Positions 24,100-33,424 of a stretch of 64,000 bases of DNA are shown piece after piece. The stretch's first letter is position 1. Every line of letters starts with the position of its first letter. The translations under genes were made by a program, and so were the position numbers. The notes under the pieces were generated by a model. The model ran no database searches. It saw only the letters and a program-made list of their open reading frames with translations, and was not told the origin of the DNA. This DNA is from Ichthyophis bannanicus (lineage: Eukaryota; Chordata; Amphibia; Gymnophiona; Ichthyophiidae), in assembly GCA_033557465.1 (NCBI GenBank), contig CM066031.1, positions 1,069,232,444 through 1,069,296,443 on the forward strand. The letters run 5' to 3'.

Positions 24100-24900
24100 T
24101 TCTCAATTTATACGATACCGTAGAAACTGTTCAAGTGATTTTGATTTTAGGCAGCAATCAAAGGTTTTGATAGCTAACTTTACTGAGAGCGGCTATCCAA
24201 TGTGGATTATCAAGCAGGCATATAAAAGAGCATTATTTAACAACAGGGCTTTATTGTTGAAGCCGATGACTGATCGGAAGCAAGCGGAGGATGATGATTA
24301 TGTGAATTTGATTTTGAAGTACTCCCCGTTCAACCTTTCTATACAATGAATTGTTAAGAAGCATGTGGGTGTATTGCGTACTATTCCAGGTTTGGAAAAT
24401 AAGATGGTCAGATGTGTGTGGCAGCATCATCGTAATTTGCAAGATAACCTGAGTCCTTCAGTGTTACGTCCTTTGCTGAGGAGGACGGAGGTAGAAGAGG
24501 GACATAGAAAATGTGGCAGTTGTTCGATTTATGGTATATCCTGTAATTTGACTGAGTTGGTGTACCATGGTAAAAGGTTTAGGTTGAAAAAGCAGACCTC
24601 GTGTGAGTCTATGCATGTCATGTATGGATCTTTTGCCCATGTGGGTTGTTGTGCATTGGTAAGACGATTAGATAGTTTAAAAAACGGATGCTTGAGCACA
24701 AGAGTAGATTAAATTGTCAAGTGCGAGAGGCTCCTTTATTGAAGCATTGTCTGGATTTAGGGCATTCGTTTATGGATTTGCGTTGTTTATGCATGGATAG
24801 AGTGTTTGGTTGTAGGGAAGGTAAGACCAGGGAGCAATGCTTGTTTCTTTGTGAGCAACACTGGATTTTTTTCTGGTGCCAGAAGATTTGAATATGCAGA
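24100..24900 (+). pseudogene. Penelope RT C-terminus and GIY-YIG endonuclease relic
   Basis: 24167-24349 corresponds to the end of the RT and its linker (FTESGYPMWIIKQAYKRA), and 24365-24460 to the VGVLRTIPGLENKM..FW-type stretch before the endonuclease. The endonuclease begins around 24505 with RKCGSC and TELVYHGKRFRLKKQTSC. A frame change near 24630 leads into CPCGLLCIGKTIR (24634-24669), the Penelope-type GIY-YIG core, in which YIG reads CIG. A stop follows, then KKRMLEHKSRL, LLKHCLDLGHS and the CLFLCEQHWIF box with the likely catalytic Glu, ending at about 24890. Inactivating changes: at least one frameshift, one stop and the Tyr-to-Cys change. Confidence 0.8.
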
Positions 24901-25070
24901 TAGATTGGGGGGTCTGCGTTTGATGGTGGATCTCTTTCTGGGAGGTGGAGTTTGTTGATGAGGCTACCTGTGATGTCATGTATGCGATATAGTTAAAAAG
25001 GAATGCTGGATTGGGGTTTCCGCATGCGTGACGTTTAAGGAAGTGATCGGCCATGTTGAAGTTAAGCCGA

Positions 25071-25568
25071 GTTAGATGTTGAGCGGCATGATTTGCTATT
25101 CTGAACTGTGGATAAGAGCATTTGATGGTTTATTTGGTAGTTTTTATGAGTATGATGGATGAGTATGAGTATTAGTATGTTTTTGTTTCTTTGTGACTAG
25201 TTGGCATCTTTCCCCTGATGAAGCTGGGTGGTTGCGAAATGCTTGAAGAGCGCTAGATGGAAGCGTCGGGTCTAGATTGACCGCATGAGCTGAAACGTTG
25301 AAGTTAAGTTTGTGCTGTTCTTTTGCTGCGGTCTTTCTGTTACTGTTTCTGTGGGTGTCCGATACCTAGGGAGGTCACTGATGCAAAGGGGCGGGTGATA
25401 TACTGCAATGACTATATGGAAGTCATTTATATGTCAATCAAACAGCCCGACAAGTTCTGAGACCTCCCTGGTATATTGTTAATGCAAAGAAATTGTTTGA
25501 GAATTGAAGATCGTCCACTTTTTTCATAGAAGCATTGTTTGTTTTGCTAGAGTGTGTTCTTGCTTTTT
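25071..25568. repeat. Right inverted terminal repeat of the Penelope-like element
   Basis: Pairs with 23548-24043. It contains CTGATGA at 25215-25221 and GAAA at 25236-25239 on the + strand, the order of a hammerhead ribozyme core, but the intervening bases pair poorly. Confidence 0.92.
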
Positions 25569-25583
25569 AATATTCAGCCACTA

Positions 25584-26454
25584 AACAGATAGGTTATTTG
25601 CTTAAATGAATGGTAGCAACACGGTTACCTCCTACACCTACAGTATATTCAGCGGTGCTACCTCAATCATTCCCAATAGCACAATGCCAGTGCTTAACTT
25701 TATACAGAGACTGCCTGGGTTGAATATCAGGACCCATGATGCCCATATTGCCACTGAATGACTTTGCCCAACTGGCAATTTGCCACTTTGTGCAATGAGG
25801 CTTCCCGTCATTCGTAAGTGGTGAGCGTTGTCTTGATATAAACCCTTCTATTGCTGCAACATCTGCTTTTACTTCTATTGATTTACAGAACATTACCACA
25901 CCTTTGACAGATGAACCACACCTTCCCTCATACTCACTCTTAAAAGAATCCACAGAGTCCTACAGGTGACTTGTATGGAAATGAACACCGTGCATCTACA
26001 AGGGATTGTGGCAATGGTATCACTTTACCTTTCTCTAGCAGTGACTGCTGGAATCATGCAGGGGCAGATTTAAGATGTTTGTGCCCATAGTCAAGACCAG
26101 ACAAAAAATGGGGAGAGGAGCCCCCCCCCACCCACCCAGGAATAATAGAGCATGGTCTTAAAGTAGGCGGAGTCTGGCTCCTTTTCAGCTCAGGTGTTTG
26201 GTGCCTTAGAGGTTTGGTATCCCAGACAGCTGCCTTTATTGCTTATGCTTAAATCCAAGCCTGAAACCATGTTTTGTGAGCAAGACAGGATAGGTGGTTC
26301 AGCAATGACCAGTGTTTTTAGGCACATGTTCCTAAGGTGCAGCACCTATTGTCGAGGGTTTAATTGGCAGGGAAACTGTCTGTCTATTCATATGCTTGTT
26401 TGCACATGCATAAGCAAGCACATATAAACATGCTTATACTAGCTTTCCCCCCAG
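25584..26454. other. Unassigned stretch
   Basis: No gene seen. Around 26050-26140 there is a decayed GGGGCAGATTTAAGATG...CCCCCCCCCACCC piece that may be a hAT remnant. Confidence 0.35.
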
Positions 26455-26740
26455 CAACAGGAGAGGTGAGGGTCACAGACAGAAGTGCTGCATTGTGCCA
26501 ATGGGAGCGGTGTCTCCCGTGACAGAAGAGAGCAGCAAGGCTGAGCCAAGAGTGATGCAGGAAGAGGAGTTGGGGCCAGAGAGAGGCAGAGAAGGCAGGA
26601 AGAGGGAAATGCAGGGCAGGGGATGAGAGTACAAGGGGAAGGGGAAAAGAGACAGAATCTGGGAAGGGGAACAGAGGTGAAGGGGGCAACAGGAGAGGGG
26701 CTTGAGGGGAGGGAAGAATGCAAGGGGTTGGAGGTTGTAG
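26455..26740. repeat. Polypurine tract
   Basis: The + strand is dominated by G and A for about 285 bp, and the minus strand is pyrimidine-rich. The long minus-strand ORFs across it are composition artefacts. Confidence 0.7.
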
Positions 26741-26929
26741 AGATGCACGTATGGGGAGAAAGGAGCACAGTGTGTACATGCTAAAAGGTGCAACTCCCAC
26801 CCCTCCAAAAAGACACACATGCACCCAGGGCCGGATTTACCTATACGCCATGTACGCCATGGCGTAGGGCCCACAGCCGGCAGGGGCCCACAAAAAAAGA
26901 AGAAGTTCATTTTTTGTTAATACAATTTT

Positions 26930-27341
26930 AAAAAAAACCTGGTGGCTGCCGCCGCGGGGCCCCCTCTGCTGCCGCGGCAGCACGGACTGACCCACGGGGG
27001 CCCCGTCTACAAGCTGAAGCCGTCGGGTCGGGTCGTCCCTCCCTCCCTCCCTCCCTCCCTCCGTGCAGGCTGCAGGCTGTGAGAGACGCGAGAGTGTCTC
27101 CTCGCGTCTCTGTTAAGCCCGCAGGGGCTGATGGGAAATTTCCCATCAGCCCCTGCGGGCTTAACAGAGACGCGAGGAGACACTCTCGCGTCTCTCACAG
27201 CCTGCAGCCTGCACGGAGGGAGGGAGGACCGACCGACCCGACCCCACCGCTTCCGCTTGTCGCCGGGGCCCCCGCGGGTCAGACCGTGCTGCCGCGGCCG
27301 CCGCGGGGCCCCCGCGGCGGCAGCCACCAGGTTTTTTTTTT
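26930..27341. repeat. Giant palindrome of element A, spacerless centre at 27138/27139
   Basis: 27061-27138 and 27139-27216 are exact reverse complements (78 bp per arm, no loop). Outward of this the arms continue with length differences in a TCCC tract (27029-27061 against AGGG at 27217-27225), then as GC-rich arms with mismatches out to CCTGGTGGCTGCC at 26938 and its complement ending at 27331. A and T tracts flank the whole. Confidence 0.97.
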
Positions 27342-27354
27342 AAATTAAATTTTA

Positions 27355-28300
27355 CTTTAGGCCGGGGGGGGGTAGGACTGGTAATGGGCTGGGGGGCGGG
27401 GGGGGGGGTAGGACGGGTAATGGGCTAGGGGGGGGGGTAGGACGGGTAATGGGCTATTGGGGGGGCTGGGGCTGGAAATGGGCTGGGGGGGGGTAGGGCT
27501 GGCAATGGGCTGCTGGGGGGGGTAGGGCTGGTAATGGGCTATTGGGGGGGGGTAGGACTGGTAATGGCTGGGCTGGGGGGGGTTAAGGCTAGAGGTGGGC
27601 TGATGGGGTTAGGACTGGTAATGGACTGTGGGCTGTTGGGGGGGCTTAGAACTGGCAATGGGCTTTGGGGGGGTTAAGACTGGTAATGGGCTGTTTGCTG
27701 ATGGGTGATGTCTGGAAATGGGCTATGGGGGGGAAAGTACTGGAAATGGGCTGGGGGGTTAAGACTGGAGGTGGGCTGATGGGGTTTGGTCTGGTAATGG
27801 GCTGTTGGGGGGGGTTAGAACTGGTAATGGGCTTTGGGGGGGTTAAGACTGGTAATGGGCTGTGGGCTGATGGGGGTTGTCTGGTAATGGGCTATGGGGG
27901 GCTAGGACTGGAAATGGGCTGGGGGGTTAAAACTGGAGGTGGGATGATGGGGTTAGAACTGGTCATGGGCTGTGGGCTGATGGGGGGGGTAGGACTGGCA
28001 ATGGGCTATGGGGGGCTGACTGGAAATGGGTTGATGGGGTTAGGACTGGAAGTGGGCTGATGGGGGTTAGGACTGGTAATGGGTTATAGGGGGGGCTTAA
28101 ACTGAAAATGGGGTGATGGGGGGTTAAGGACTGTAAGTGGGTTGATGGGGGGCTAGGACTGGTATTGGGTTGGGGGGTTGCTAGGACTGGAAATGGGCTG
28201 ATGGATGGCTAGGACTGGAAATGGGCTGATGCAGGGACTAGAAGGGAATGGATGCTGGGTGAGGCTGGAACTAGAAGGGAGCTGATGTTGGGGGAGGATT
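27355..28300. repeat. G-rich minisatellite
   Basis: Variable units of roughly 25-45 bp built from GGACTGGTAATGGGCT plus a run of 5-9 G. Dozens of G runs make it a strong candidate for G-quadruplex formation on the + strand. The open frame at 27665-28060 reflects the repeat and is not a gene. Confidence 0.95.
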
Positions 28301-29322
28301 AGAATGGGATGGGGCTGGAAGAGTAAAATGGAGAAGGGAAAATATTTTGTGTGGGAGGGATAAATAATCTACAATTGGCCGGGTATTGGGAGAGTAAGTG
28401 GGGATTGAGGATGGAGGGGTAAAATTTCAGTGGATGAAATAGGAATGAGGAAAGAGCAAAAGGAGAAAGATTAGTATGTTAAAGCAGATGTAGAGAGAGA
28501 ATGGAAAAAAATCTAGAAGAGAGAAGAAAGGACAAATGGACAGCAGACGATGGAGAGTTAGCAGAAGACACGAAGAAACCAGAAGAAAGTGGCTGGAGCA
28601 ATTGCAGCTGAAAAAATGCACAAAAGGTAGAAAAATATCTCTTTATTTTGAATTTATTAATTGGAATATGTCAGCTCTGGTAAATGTGCATCATTAACGT
28701 CTGCGCTTTGTTTAGTACAAGAGCAAATTAATGTATAGTTTTATTTCTACAGTGTTGTACATTCCAAGTTTGGCTTTTGGGATTCCCAGTTTAATTATTG
28801 TCTTCCTGTTTCTAAATTGTGATTCCTTGTTTGGTGATGGTCTATGTTCTGCATGTGTAACTGAGCTGAGGTGTTCTGTTTATATAATTCCTATTTGACA
28901 TTGCCACTTGTTCTCTTTCCCCAGTAGGTCATGTATTGTTGTTCTCTGAAATGTATTGGTTTAATATTTGCAGTGTTGCCTTTTGATTGGTAGAGTATGG
29001 TGCTTTGTGAATCCTGGTAGTGCTGTTAGGATACAGCGGGTTTACTATGGGTTCTAAATGGGCAGTGTTTGTAGTAGTTCCTAATGTGTCTGGCAGTTGG
29101 CACTGGATTATAGTAATGTAGAAATCTTTTAGTCTTTCTTTATCCATACACTCATTAAGAGGCACGTTTACTAAAAGTTAGTATATGGTAACATTATGCA
29201 AATATTTATGCAAATGGGGCCCCTTATGCAAATGAGGCCCCGCACCCCCCCTTGGGCCGCCCCTGCTGGGGGCCCACAATTTTTGTTGGCGTAGGGCCTC
29301 ACTCAAGGTAAATCCGGCCCTG

Positions 29323-30511
29323 CATGCACCCTTCCTCTACGCATGCACACATACCACACACCAACACAGGCACCTCATACACACAGGCATCTCACCCACG
29401 CACCACACACACACTATCTGAAGATAGACATGAATATATAGAGAACGCCAGTTATAAAGATTCTTCATATAGCCTCTGCTACCATAACAAGACACACTTT
29501 ATCATCTCTCTTTAAACTCTTCTCCCCCCCCCCCAAGGCATATATGATTTTACAAATGAAGGAAGGGGAAACATGTCATTTTGTCCCACTGTAAGTGTGC
29601 TCTTTTCACATGCACATACAATCCCTGACAGGAACATATAGACCCTGCACACACACACATGCAGTCCCCAACATTGCTGATGACTGTCGGGGGCTATATA
29701 CACTCATGTATATAGCCCCCGACAGTCCCCATGATACACAGAAAGACATAAACATACCCCCCCAATGACACACACATGTGCATACGCCCCCCTCCCGATA
29801 CTTCCTACAACACATACACATGAACCACACAAATATCTGATTCTGAAAATGGGGGAAACACGTCCTTGTGTCACACTGCCACTGTGCACTTTTCAACTTG
29901 TTACATTTATGTATGGTTTTTTTTTCAGATATTGCCCACAGAGAGGTCTAGGTGGTAAACTGCATTATGCTTTATCAAGTGAGATTCTAGCACGGGAAAA
30001 TCTCAAATAAAACCACCACACTAAAGAATAGTGCACTGGGCATGCAAAACGCCTGAATAATAAGTTTCTACTGATGTCAAAAACTGCACTAGAATTCAGC
30101 ACAATTTTTTACTTTTCCCTTAATGGGGCATCTTTGCACCAGCTCAGGGCTAGTGTAGAGATGTAGTGCGCGAGCACAGAGGTCACCTGAGGTGAGGTGT
30201 GGTATTTTACCTCAGATGATCTAAGATCCCTGGTGGCCCAATGGGCCCCAAACCCCCCTCACAGTTTTCCCCCCAACACTCATCATTGCGCTTTCCCAAA
30301 CCCCCTGACACTCCTGATACCTTCCCCCGAATCTCTACACCCCCTTGACCCCACAAATGTCTCTAGTGGCCCATGCTACTGTACTGTCTAGTCCTGGTTT
30401 CTAGTTGCACCACTTGCTTGTGGAAACTGCCACCAGATGGCGGCTTAGGATTGCTGCTCTGTTGAAAGGAATTGATATACCATTTACACAAACATCTGTT
30501 GGAGGACTATA
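29323..30511. other. Unassigned, CA-rich, with a 19-bp perfect hairpin at 29682-29727
   Basis: 29330-29410 and 29645-29830 are rich in CACA. 29682-29700 and 29709-29727 are exact reverse complements with an 8-nt loop. A roughly 60-bp segment at 29547-29610 (GGGGAAACATGTC... CACTG) recurs in diverged form at 29845-29890. No gene. Confidence 0.5.
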
Positions 30512-30560
30512 CAGTTTTGGTCAACATTATTGGCACCCTTGCATTTTAGTGGCATATGTC
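30512..30560 (+). mobile_element. Terminal repeat of a second Tc1-type element
   Basis: CAGTTTTGGTCAACATTATT at 30512 followed by GGCACCCTTG, preceded by TA. It matches the left end of the Tc1 element at 10245. Only the end survives. Confidence 0.75.
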
Positions 30561-30770
30561 TTTTATTTGAAAGAGAGTTTTTACAAGAAGGTTTGCTCCC
30601 TCACCCACTACCCCCTGAGGAAGGCCAACAGCCGAAATGTGTAGGGGACATTAAAAGGGGTTTGCTAAACCTGAAAATATCTGCCAGTCTTGGTATCTGG
30701 TTTTTTGTCCTCACATATTCTACAGATACTCTTGTTGCTTCTTTTTGGTCCATGCTACTGTTCTGAAGAT
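30561..30770 (+). repeat. Penelope-terminal-repeat-like fragment with hammerhead-like core
   Basis: CTGAGGA at 30615-30621, a GGC/GCC mini-stem (30623-30625 with 30631-30633) and GAAA at 30634-30637 lie in the order of a hammerhead core. CCCC at 30611-30614 can pair with GGGG at 30644-30647. See the separate finding. Confidence 0.35.
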
Positions 30771-30924
30771 TTCCCTGGTGGACATGGCCCCTTGCATCTC
30801 CTTCCCCCCTCCCCCCCAAAAAAAATATACTGGAGGTCTAAGCGGAACCCTCTGATACTCTACTGATACCCCCAGAACCCCTCCTGCCTACTTCCAATGC
30901 TTGGAGGCAGAAACGATTGTATAC

Positions 30925-31025
30925 CTGCCTCTGTGCTATCATCTTGAAAAATGGTGCTGCCTGACCCTGCATGCACCCGACAGGATCAGGCATTGCCATT
31001 TTTCAAGATGGCGGCACGGAGGCGG
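30925..31025. repeat. Imperfect palindrome, about 100 bp
   Basis: 30940-30954 and 30996-31010 are exact complements (CATCTTGAAAAATGG). The 30-bp extended arms 30925-30954 and 30996-31025 differ mainly by C/T or G/A changes, several at CpG sites. Probably a MITE. Confidence 0.75.
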
Positions 31026-33176
31026 GACAAGTGGGCATTGCATGGGGGAGGGAGTGTGGGAAATCTGCTTTGGTTCCAGTCTATTTTTTGTGGGGGATGG
31101 GAGGGAGATGTAAGGGGATTGAGTCACGGGCCACCTGGGAAAACTTGTGATGGAGATGAGGAATGAGAAATCCAAAGACCATGGCTCACCGGGATGTTTG
31201 TAGTGTTGGGTGGTTCAGGGTTTTTTTAGTGGGTTTGGGGATCCAGGGAGGCAGAGGGTTGGGATTGGGAGTATCATGGGGGAAAGGAAGGAGGAAGGAG
31301 TGCCAAGTCAGGCCTGTGTTTTTTTTTTTATCTCCTTTCCTGGCATGAGGTGAGCCAATTCCTTTCTCACGCACTGACAGGAAGGGAGATATGTACTCAT
31401 GATGCAGCGAATGGCTGCATCTTACTGCTGCGGTGTTCGCTGTTTTTTTTTTGACAGTGTACACTTTTTATCACAGCAGTAATTTGCATGCAATTAGTTT
31501 ACTGTATTGGGAGTAAAAATATTTTGTAGCTCATGCATTAGAACACTGTGTGTTGGAGCTTAGCGCAGCATTCTGACACTCATCTTTCTGCATCAAGGCC
31601 TAAGAGGGTCATTTTATAAAAGGACACTTAGGCAAGAAAGTCACATAGGCACTTTTGTTGCACCTATGCTATAAAATATCCTCCCTGAAAGCTCCAGTCA
31701 AAGATACACCACCTTTGAGGCAAGAGTAATTTTGTGCATATATATGCCAGTAAGAATTTCTGCCTATGTACATTTCACATAAGAGTAAGGCCTATGTTCT
31801 GAGCCCCAATGTTCCGCACATATACATGGGAACAATTATATTGAGAAAGTGGCTCAGAAAACTACCTTGAGGTTAAGCTGTGTGGATATCACGTGCATTG
31901 CATGTGACGCCATTCCTGGATTTTGGATCCCAGAGATTAAGACAGATCTTTGGTCAAAAGATTTGCACAGTTCTACACCATTTCTACCGCTACCTGACTC
32001 ACAGTTTTAAAGTTCACACTCGATTAGTAAAGACAGTCCCCATCTTTTCAGTTTGATATACTTTCTAGAAACAGAAAGGTTTTCGGTATGTAAGATCATC
32101 CAGCATCAGTAAGCTGCTTTGAGACGAAAGGGCATGTTTTCTAAGCTGCGCTGGCATTTTGCAAGTAATGTACACTCTGTACCCAGTGCATGTGCCATTT
32201 CTTGGGGACACCTACAGCACGACCCCAACAGAGAGTGCATTAATCCAGACTCCCGTGCACACTGACGGCATTGTAGTGTCTGCAAAGTACACTAACTCTA
32301 CTTTGCAGACATAGCATTTGATCCGCCATCTACTCTGTCCATTTCCCTCCCCATCGTGTGCTATGCAGACAGCATTGGGATTAACCCTACGCTGTCTGTT
32401 TAGCACGCACACTGTTAACACAGCACATGCCCAAGCCCGCATTACCCACTAGTGCAGCTTACTAAACGTGTCCCTAAGACCTAAATCATTGTTTCAGCAG
32501 TAATTTCAGGTCAATTATGTATTTTTCAAAAATCTTTTTTGAGATAACCTGAGCAAGTATGACTGACGTTTTTTAGGGAACTTCCCATCTAGCCTTTCAC
32601 AGCAGAGCGGAACGTTACTGAGGACACCTATGTGAAAAGTCCAGAAAGGTGCCTATTTTAAGCCTATTTTATAAAGAGATGCTTATGCACCTTTATAAAA
32701 TAGGCACACAGAGCCATTCTCAATAGCACAGAAATACTTATGCCCATATTTACATCTGCTCTAAAGAAGATGTATGTTTGTACATGTAATTTGTGCATGT
32801 GCTCACGTATTTTATAAAATACGTGTGTTTTTCACAACTCCAGCTCCAGTGCACACAAACTATATCCCTGGGTCCACTTACATGCAGATCATGCAAAAGT
32901 AGGTGCACGCTTTCCATGTAAGTATTTCTTATGTACATATGTGGTCATGCAGTTTTATGAAAGTCAGGCTCATTTCTGCATATAAAACAGGCTTTACATG
33001 GAAGAAAAAACCCAAGAGACTAATTTTCAAAGCCATTTCTGTGGGCAGTGCTTTTTTATAATTGCTTGTCCTAGATGTGCCCTAGATTATGTGTGTACAG
33101 CTTGTACGTATGTAACTTTATCTGCAGTTTGAGGGGGTGTCACAAGGGCTCAGCCAAGGAGGCTCTTTAACATCAT
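31026..33176. other. Unassigned, rich in MITE-like scraps
   Basis: GTCATTTTATAAAAGG at 31611, TTTTATAAAGAGATGC near 32665 and ACCTTTATAAAATAGG near 32690 belong to the TTTATAAAAT-type repeat vocabulary also seen at 52255-52630 and 58780-59033. No gene. Confidence 0.35.
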
Positions 33177-33424
33177 GGGCTAGATATACTAAGGGGTATG
33201 TTTACTAAACGGCGGTAGCGACGTCCGTGCAATTCAATGGGGCCACGGCTCCGATATTGCACAGAAGCTGCTACCGCCGTTTAGTAAACATGACCCTGAA
33301 TGTCACTAAGAAGTTGCCACACGTTACTTATGCACATTGTATGCAATGGACCCTAGTTCCTAATACCGCATATTCACGGCATTAGCGTGCACTAACATGG
33401 TATTGCACTTAGTAAATGTAGCCC
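33177..33424. mobile_element. GGGCTA-type MITE with another MITE inside
   Basis: Ends GGGCTAGATATACTAAG (33177-33193) and the complement of GGGCTACATTTACTAAG (33408-33424), 15 of 17 matching. A related copy with the same ends lies at 38549-38709. Confidence 0.75.
33194..33296. mobile_element. Inner palindromic MITE
   Basis: 33198-33219 and 33270-33291 are exact 22-bp reverse complements (ATGTTTACTAAACGGCGG...). With the GGGT and ACCC edges the element is about 103 bp and interrupts the outer MITE. Confidence 0.85.

Larger units (their letters stand above)
23499..25569 (+). mobile_element. Penelope-like retroelement with long inverted terminal repeats
   Basis: The element is flanked by a 14-bp direct repeat (ATATTCAGCCACTA at 23485-23498 and 25570-25583). 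It carries ~495-bp inverted repeats (23548-24043 and 25071-25568, by eye well above 90% identical) plus 49 bp of left-end sequence not repeated on the right. Between them lies a relic of Penelope coding sequence with a GIY-YIG endonuclease. Penelope-like elements are known to bear terminal repeats in direct or inverted orientation, and variable target duplications. Most of the RT is absent: the interior is only about 1 kb, so this is an internally deleted copy. It was inserted directly beside the f2 CR1 3' end. Confidence 0.85.
26826..29322. mobile_element. hAT-type nonautonomous element A (2497 bp) with palindrome-minisatellite cargo
   Basis: The ends are 17-bp inverted repeats, CAGGGCCGGATTTACCT on the left and its near-exact complement at 29306-29322. 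They are flanked by the 8-bp direct repeat CATGCACC (26818-26825 and 29323-29330). CAG-type ends with 8-bp duplications are the hAT hallmark. The contents in order are: a subterminal GC-rich stretch, a palindrome of about 410 bp (26930-27341), a G-rich minisatellite (27355-28300), a unique segment (28300-29242) and a right subterminal stretch. No transposase is present. The cargo from 26938 to 29242 reappears inverted in element B. Confidence 0.92.

Noticed and set aside
25200..25250. Functional hammerhead ribozyme in the Penelope arm
   Set aside because: CTGATGA and GAAA are present, but the bases between them do not form a stem and no partner for stem I was found; only the order of motifs is kept.
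26384..26910. Three overlapping long minus-strand ORFs
   Set aside because: They arise from the polypurine tract, which lacks stops on the minus strand; composition alone explains them.
27029..27061. CRISPR-like or telomeric array in the TCCC tract
   Set aside because: It is a simple tetranucleotide repeat in the palindrome arm, with no spacers.
27665..28060. 131-codon open frame of Gly/Leu/Met-rich repeats
   Set aside because: It is a direct product of the G-rich minisatellite, with all units low in complexity; no gene signal.
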